Positions 58,099 through 64,000 of a DNA stretch of 64,000 bases are shown in pieces (positions within the stretch are counted from its first letter, which is position 1; each line of letters opens with the position of its first letter). Position numbers and translations under genes: made by a program. The notes beneath the pieces are model-generated. The model saw only the letters and a program-made list of their open reading frames with translations. It had not been told where the DNA came from and did not search any database. This DNA comes from Camelus bactrianus (Eukaryota; Chordata; Mammalia; Artiodactyla; Camelidae). The stretch covers positions 43,739,004-43,803,003 of the forward strand of contig NC_133547.1 of assembly GCF_048773025.1 (NCBI RefSeq), read 5' to 3'.

Positions 58099-60059
58099 CT
58101 GTGCCAAGGGGGGCAGTGGGAAGGGAAGGGAGTGTGTTAAACAGGTGTCCTCAAACATCATGTGCCGCAGAGGCATGGAAGCCCCAGACCTACTGTTGTT
58201 CATCAGATGGTATCAGTGGGTTGTTAAAATAATTAAACCACCTTGTACTTACATTGCACACCTGTCTCTGAGGATGCTCCGTGCTTAATAAACACAGAGT
58301 CTTTAGGGACCTCAGGCTTCTTAGGAGAGTGCTTAATGGACTTTCACTATTGGGGAAGCTGGCCCAAATCAGACAGGACACCTGCCCATGAGTGTGCAGT
58401 TCACAGCCCTCAATCTCAGCTCCCCGGTGACCGGCTGGCTCCAAAGGGTGGCAAAGCTGGACAAGGGCACTCTCTTCCTTCCTTCCTTTCTTTCACCTAC
58501 TTGGAGCATTTTCTCTGCAGGGGCCTTGTCAGCCTTATTAACAAAAGGATAAGGAAAGTAAAAATAGAATCGTTGACACCCAAGGAGTAGCAATGTGACA
58601 AAGTAAATGAACAGTGACAATCACGACGCTTTTTGGGTCCTCCCCACCTGACAACAGGATTATGGGTCTCCTTGTCCCATGAAGCTCACTCCATCTGGCA
58701 TCAGGAAGGGGAGCATCTCTGCTTCCCCAGAAGCCATTTCCTGCCCACTCTGGGCAGCGGAGGAGGAGAGGGCTGTGGCCGGGGCAGTGAGTGTGGTGGC
58801 CTCCTGAGACTCAGGGTGGCCGGTTGGCATTTCATTACTCGGTGAGATCTTGGACTCCCTCCATCCCTCGAGGAGATGTCTTTTTAACTGAAGCTCGACG
58901 TGCCTCCCATTTCTGGTCTTTCTTTAGTTTTCTGAACGAGTAATTTCATGGTCATCTTTCTAGCCTGAAATTTTCTACTCATCCAAGTGAAGTGACACCT
59001 ATTGTGTCTCATAGCACAGGTGTCTCGGTCACCACCATAATTGTTATTTATGGTGCACAGCTCAAGAAATGGGAGGGCTACTTGTAGGTAATAACAGCTT
59101 TTGAGACACTGATGTGCTGAGACACCTTCTTGCCCAGAAGCCAGGGCTCCTGTGAATCTGTCAGGAGGTGCGGGCCAAGCAGCAGCTCCCGGCTCCCCAA
59201 GGCACTGGCGTATGGTTCTATCTCCTGGGCACCCAAGTGCCCACTAGGCCCTTGTGCTCCCGGGAGACTTGTTCAGATGGCAGATGAGGCGCACAACCTT
59301 GGGGTAGCTACAGAGAACTGTGACACTTGATGAGAAGCTCAAGCCTTAAAGGCATTTCTGTAGACACCCAAGTGAGCCACTGACTAACCAATGTGACAGC
59401 TGCAGCTGTGCCTTAGCCAAGGGGGCATCGGGTTTATGGGAGGCCAGGAGAGACCATGAGGTGTGCAATCACCCTGCTGTCTCTGACTACCCATTTGCAA
59501 GGGCTCTCTCTTGGGGGGACGTTCAGTAAGAAGGAAGGAGTCCCCACAACTTCTCCCCAGTTTCCGCAGGCTCCATTCTCTATAGCTACGCCCTAGACAG
59601 TGTTCAAGTCCAAGATCTCCCATTAGCATGGCAACCTCTACACTCCTTAAGAGTGAACATTGCCTTGGAAAGTGTCTTCAGACTCCAAAGTTTACATCTG
59701 TAACTACTAGACTCAAAGCAGGACAGAGCAGATGTGGCAGAGAGGGTGGGTTTATGCACTCACCACCCCTTTGGGGTGTACTGATCCTTGTTATTATCTT
59801 GTATTATTTTTGTTGTCATGGTTCCAGTGGCTAGACTTAGAGAATTGATTCACAGCTAGTTTAGATCAAGGAGAACAGGAAGACCATTGGTTTTAGAAGT
59901 CAAGGTCATATAAATCAGAAACAGGCAATTAATGAGCTCCATTCACCCCCTAGGTTAGTCCAACATCAAAGGAGGCTGAGCTGGAGGCAACCTTAAACTT
60001 ACCCTCCAAAACAGGAGATTTAGTTTAAAAGGCCCCTAGCATCATGCTATGACAAGGTT

Positions 60060-60190
60060 CCTTATGCTATAAATCCATTCATTCATTCATCATTCAATAC
60101 ATATTTATTCAATGCTGATTGCGTTCCATGCACTGTTCCATACACTTGCTTATATCAGCGAACAAAATAGACAGAAATCCCTGACAAAGA
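60060..60190 (-). mobile_element. L2 LINE 3'-end fragment
   Basis: Reverse complement of the L2 3' end: CATTCATTCATCATTCAATA, then 'TGCACTGTTCCATACACTTG' and 'AACAAAATAGACAGAAATCC'. Ancient, truncated. Confidence 0.65.
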
Positions 60191-61589
60191 GAGGACCACT
60201 GAATCTACAGAATCTAGCTGAGATTTAATATCAGATTCGCAGGTAGAAAAGAGAGGCAATTGTGAGAGGGAGGTAAGACCTTAGAATGAGAAAACTCTCT
60301 CACCCTCAACCCTCTGATTTACTATTACCTCCATGACTTTGCCACAAGCTCTCTCTAGCATCAATTTAATTACACCAGAGAAGATAGTGTGGGGACTTGG
60401 GCACAAAATCCTATTTCCTCCAGCAGTCTGGAGAGTCCTCAGTGAATTTCCGTCCCTGCATACACTTATTTTAATATTAAAATGAAATCTACATCAGTTG
60501 TATTTTTGGAGGAAGCCAGCTTGCTGCTGCCTAAGTGCTTTGCACGTGTCGGAAGAGGTTCTTTAAGCTCCTCACCATGTCCCAATGTGTGATGGCAGCT
60601 CCAGTGGAAGGAGAGGCATGAGGACAGGTGTTTTCTGGGGCAGCTTTTGGCCTGGAAGGCGTGAGTGCTGCAGAGAGACCATGGGGACTGGGAGCAGAGG
60701 CTCTGAGTGATTCAAAGCCACCACAAATACACCTTACTTCAGCGTTTCTTGACCACCCTTCCCTGAAACCTCATTTTTCGAGGCCTAATATCTGATCTTC
60801 TTCCAATTGTACTTGGCCTGGGCCCAAGATGTTTTCAGCTGGACTGTCACCTTTTTATGGCAACTGTGATTATACCAAGGAGTCTTCTGGGAAAGAATTA
60901 ATGAATAAAAGGAAAAATCTTACATATACTCCCAGCCAAGTTCAGAGGCACCTCTGGAGTGGATTTACATTGGTCATCGGAATCTTCAGAAGAGCCTCTT
61001 GGGTAGGGGTCTAGGGAAACAAACCTAGCCTTTCCCTGCCTTTGCTACCCCGAGTGAAGCCCAGGCTGTTCAGCGTGTCTGGCTTTGGGATGCCTTCCAC
61101 CCCAGTTCACTTCTTGGGCTATGAGAAAGGGGGCTCCTGGGACTCCTCTGTTACAGCAAAACTCAAAAACCTTCTCTGACAACGACTTGCAAAATCGTGG
61201 AAAATGATCAAACCTCTCATGCTGTATCCAGCCTGCAGGCTCTGAGGCTGCGTGCAAGCCAGTGTCTCCCCAGTTGCTAGAACAGGATTTGTTGCTTCCA
61301 CTGTATATAGCGGCTCTCCTAGTGCTGACGCAGAGGCCCAGAGCCCTGCAGGAAAACCTCAGATACAAATGCACTTTGCTTTTCAGTGGCTCTGTTCCTT
61401 TGACTTCGTCTGCAGGGCTGCCGCAGGGCTGCATGGACTTACAAACACTAGACACTCCAACTTGACCTGACCCTTAGAAGTCCTGAGGCTTCACATAAAC
61501 TAGAAAGATTTCCCTTAATTTTCTTCTGTTTATTCTTCTTCTCTCCCTCCTCGAAGAGAAAGAACGATAGTATCAGCTAATATCTTAAG

Positions 61590-61785
61590 AGAGCTCATCA
61601 TGTTTTTTGCATATTTTTAAACACTGATACGAATTAACTCATTTATTTTTAAAACAACCTGTGTAAATAATTTTTTTTCCGATCAGGAAACCAAAGCATT
61701 ATACAGTAAGGATGTGGCAAAACTGGGATTCAAAGCCAGGCCGTTTGCTTGCAGGGCTGGTGCCCCTATTCTAAGAATACCAGCA
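61590..61785 (-). mobile_element. MIR SINE fragment
   Basis: Reverse MIR features: 'GAATTAACTCATTTATTTTT', 'CAGGAAACCAAAGCATTATA' and 'GGGATTCAAAGCCAGGCCG'. It ends about 90 bp downstream of the C2B-start exon donor. Confidence 0.6.
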
Positions 61786-61876
61786 ATTGTTCCCCCTTCT
61801 CTCTGAACATCTCTGTAGATGCTAATGTCTGGGCTGCTGGGAGGCCACGTGGCAGGCACTTGGGTGGGAGAGGTAC

Positions 61877-61997
61877 CTGAATAGCCTGTGATGTCCATCG
61901 CCTTAAGGTTCCGACATTTGATCACGGTGAGGGTGAGCCTGCCTGCCGTGGGCAGGTAGCAGAGAGAGAACATGATCTCTCCCAAATCCACACTTTC
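61877..61997 (-). CDS. SYT6: SYT6 exon: C2A-C2B linker and start of C2B
   Basis: This 121-bp internal exon encodes 40 residues plus one base. It begins [16 protein letters not shown] and ends with [15 protein letters not shown]. It starts the C2B beta-sandwich, and the Asp in MDITG is the first calcium-loop aspartate by alignment to SYT1. The acceptor is TTCTTTGCAG before GAA (phase 0); the donor follows the single base G as GGTACCT. That base completes GAT (Asp) with the AT that opens the next exon, giving the classic SDPYVKV calcium-loop motif. The reading frame stays open past the donor into the intron, but that readthrough has no synaptotagmin character. The preceding exon, which should end C2A, is not in the window. 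I see no frame damage. Confidence 0.9.
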
Positions 61998-63017
61998 CTG
62001 CAAAGAAGCAGAGAAGAGGGCAGATGAGGGATACGCAACTCCTGGGCAGCTGCAGGGCCACTCCGGGGCCCAGGAGAAGGCCCTTCGTGTCAGAGTGCCA
62101 TGTCTGTAAGACCTCAGGGTCTGGCCTCCGTGCTAGGAGTAACTGGGTATAAAAGGCAAGGAAACAATTTCAGCTCTTCAGTAGAATCTGTCCCCTTCAG
62201 TATTCCATCTCAGTTCTGATCAGACTCTGGTCCAATCCTCACCCTCCTGCTTTGACCTCACCTGCCCTACCTACGCCTCTTGGCTGCAGCCTCCAGACCC
62301 TGTGTGGCCCAGTCCTATTCTCCTCCAACTCATCCTTCTCAGTCACTGGCCCTCTGGACATCCTGTCCTGCCTGGCCTGTGGTCATGACAGTGTTGTGTA
62401 CAAGAGGCTCTCGGTCATCAGGGGGTCGCCTCTCCCTGCAGATCTGCTTCTAGCCCTCCGCTCAGTCATTCATCACCAGTCCCTCTGCCCTGGCAGTTTC
62501 CTTGCCTCTCCTGAAACACACCTAGCACTCCAATTCCCAGCCTTCAGCTAAAAGCACAGGGAATCAGGACCTACCCAGGACATGCTGCCGACCAAGGAGA
62601 TGTATGCTCGCCACTCCACGTTTGTGCCAGGTCTTGGAACCACTTTGTCCTTAAATGTGGTCATCCTTCAAAAATGAACCCAGCATGGAGCACACACTCT
62701 GCCGCCTCTCCTGCCCCCAGAAGCATCAAGGACAGGGATCCCAATTCTAGGGAGTTTCTGAGCAGCAGGAAATAAGAAAACTTCAGAGGTGGTAAGCACG
62801 TCCGGCTGTTGAATGAAACAGCACACTGCTGGCCGCCTCCTCTTCCCGCTCCCCACCTGATGGAGGAGGGTGCTTTCACTGCAAAACCTCTCCTTCAGGC
62901 TCTGAGACTGATGTGGGACGTCAAGACATGGAGATGTTTCCTCCCTTAAAGCCCACAGCCCCAGGGTGGAAGAGGAGGAGGTCAGGATTTGGGTGGCTCT
63001 GCTTTCAGATGGGGACA

Positions 63018-63360
63018 TGTGTTCATTTATTCATTCATTCAGTCAACAAATATTAATTGAGCCCCTGCTATGTGCTGAGTGTTGCTGTGTATGCTGGAGA
63101 TACAGAAAAGAACAAAATAGACAAAAATCGCTGCCCTCATGGAGCTTACATTTTACGAGGACAAAGGATGAGAGAGAAAGTAAGTCAGTTAGATAGTAAA
63201 AAGGATCAAGGAGAAAAAAAGGCATGGAAAGAGGCTAGGAAATGCTGGGGAAGGCCATGGTTGTTGAAATTTTAGACAGGCTGGCTGGGGAGGCCTCCCC
63301 GAAGAGGTGACTTCTGAGAAAGAGAGAAGTCAAGGGTGACACCAAGGTGTTTGTCCCTTC
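63018..63360 (-). mobile_element. L2 LINE fragment
   Basis: Reverse L2 3' end: TTATTCATTCATTCAGTCAA, then 'CCCTGCTATGTGCTGAGTG' and 'GCCCTCATGGAGCTTACAT'. Continues into the region matching 'GGGGAGGCCTCCCCGAAGAG'. Confidence 0.65.
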
Positions 63361-63839
63361 TCCTCAAAGAACCTCCCTCAACTGGGGACTCTCAGAGAAA
63401 CGTCATACTTAGCCCCACCTGGAGAATAATCCCCCCACCCTTTCCAGAGCATGTGGTCCCAACAGCCTCCTCTAGATGGCACTGATACCCACCCTTTCCC
63501 TAGCCCAAGACTGATCCTTTTCTTACCCACCCCTCCAATCAAATCCCAGGACTAGGAGAAGAGGAATCCTCTCAGTTCCCTGGGCGTGGGAAGTGGGGTG
63601 TAGGGGTATGGCGGAATGCCATCTGGCTGGGGCAGAGCTGGACACACCGCAGACAAAGCCACCCCCCCACTCCCCCACCCCCAGCTCACAGAGCCAGCGA
63701 GCGGAGACCAACACCCACGAGCTCCTGTGCCCCGCAAAGCTCTCCCATTTCCACCTTGGGGGGTCGCAGCAACTGTGAGAGGCAGGGAATATCGTCATTA
63801 GTCCCTCCACCTCACAGACAAGAACTCAGGGTTGAAACT

Positions 63840-63928
63840 CCAGGGTAAAGCTCAGGGGTAAAGCTCAGGGGTAAAGCCCCGCCCAGGCTTGCGCAGTTGG
63901 TGGGAGGCGCAGTGGGTGGGAGGCGCAG
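63840..63928. repeat. Two adjacent short minisatellites
   Basis: A 13-bp unit (CTCAGGGGTAAAG) occurs twice exactly at 63,851-63,876 with an 11-bp partial copy before it. About 20 bp later a 16-bp unit (TGGGTGGGAGGCGCAG) occurs twice at 63,897-63,928 with one mismatch. The patch is GC-rich. Confidence 0.9.
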
Positions 63929-64000
63929 CCGGAGTCTGACCCTTAGGAGAGCAACGCCCTCCACGCTCACCTCAGGAGCTTCTCAAGGTAACCCTGGGGC

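Larger units (their letters stand above)
58099..61876 (-). other. SYT6 intron
   Basis: Intron of 3.8 kb. Contains an L2 fragment (60,060-60,190) and a MIR fragment (61,590-61,785); the rest looks unique. No exon-like open frame with a synaptotagmin match was seen. Confidence 0.75.
49665..61997 (-). other. SYT6: SYT6 gene, 3' portion (C2B exons, last intron, terminal exon, 3'UTR)
   Basis: Span of the part of synaptotagmin-6 present in this window, transcribed right to left. SYT6 belongs to the SYT3/6/9/10 group of membrane-anchored proteins with tandem C2 domains; it is expressed in brain and is linked to regulated exocytosis, including the sperm acrosome reaction (family knowledge). Four exons are seen: 61,997-61,877, 58,098-57,927, 56,755-56,605 and 51,273 onward. 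All have AG acceptors, GT donors where internal, and matching codon phases (1, then 2, then 0). Upstream exons for the N-terminus, transmembrane segment, linker and C2A are off the right edge. The call SYT6 over SYT3, SYT9 or SYT10 rests on C2B residues such as [12 protein letters not shown]. The gene orientation and the large gene-poor 3' flank agree with the human OLFML3-SYT6 interval. Confidence 0.85.
61998..64000 (-). other. SYT6 intron upstream of the first visible exon (partial)
   Basis: The 2 kb to the window edge should be intron, because the phase-0 acceptor at 61,998 needs an upstream C2A exon. I looked for that exon on the minus strand (expected end: IWKDIQYATS) and did not find it. 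Holds an L2 relic (63,018-63,360) and two short minisatellites (63,840-63,928). Confidence 0.65.

Noticed and set aside
62560-62670. Minus-strand open stretch (starts MTTFKDKVVPRPG) as a possible missing SYT6 exon
   Set aside because: It does not match the C2A end expected before ESVDLGE and lacks a convincing donor in the needed phase.

Overview
This is mammalian nuclear DNA, and almost certainly from a camelid (camel, llama or alpaca lineage). Five short retroposons share a tRNA-like head (TAGCTCAGTGG A box, GGTTCAAT B box, 'GGTACTGGGG' tail side) typical of the camelid tRNA-derived SINE (Vic-1 type). They sit among old MIR, L2, L1 and MaLR (MLT1) repeats. I saw no Alu, no BovB and no bacterial-style gene order. 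Genes are intron-split, so nearly all long open frames are chance or repeat relics.

One protein-coding gene is supported: the 3' end of synaptotagmin-6 (SYT6), on the minus strand at about 49.66-62.0 kb. Three consecutive exons (61,997-61,877; 58,098-57,927; 56,755-56,605) encode an almost complete C2B domain. Their GT/AG borders and codon phases fit exactly. A fourth, terminal exon (51,273-51,202) continues in phase and supplies a 23-residue Ser/Pro-rich tail, a stop codon and a 3'UTR with two candidate poly(A) signals. The exons for the N-terminus, membrane anchor and C2A domain lie beyond the right edge (above 64,000). I could not find the C2A exon in 62-64 kb. The intron before the last exon holds a good CTCF-like motif, a perfect 39-bp tandem duplication and a (TG)n tract.

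From 1 to about 49.6 kb there is no supported coding exon. In human the gene downstream of SYT6 is OLFML3, so this is probably the SYT6-OLFML3 intergenic interval. It is a layered repeat landscape: MIR and L2 fragments, solo MaLR and ERV-type LTR fossils, three truncated young-looking L1 fragments (27.6-32.2 kb), an older L1 (43.7-45.4 kb) and camelid SINEs. Several nested insertions give a relative order of events: SINE and LTR in L2 (7.2-8.4 kb), LTR block in MIR (5.3-6.7 kb), tailed insert in MLT1 (10.8-11.7 kb), MIR in L2 (43.0-43.4 kb), SINE in L1 (45.2-45.4 kb). Between them are repeat-poor blocks (about 3.6-4.0, 19.5-19.9, 35.9-36.2 and 48.5-48.6 kb) that look like candidate conserved non-coding elements, but conservation cannot be tested here.

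I did not find an undescribed multi-gene system. The most useful observations are the SYT6 tail exon and its splicing, the intronic CTCF-like site, and the nested-repeat chronology. Repeat family names are from memory of consensus sequences; boundaries are approximate unless a target-site duplication is stated.
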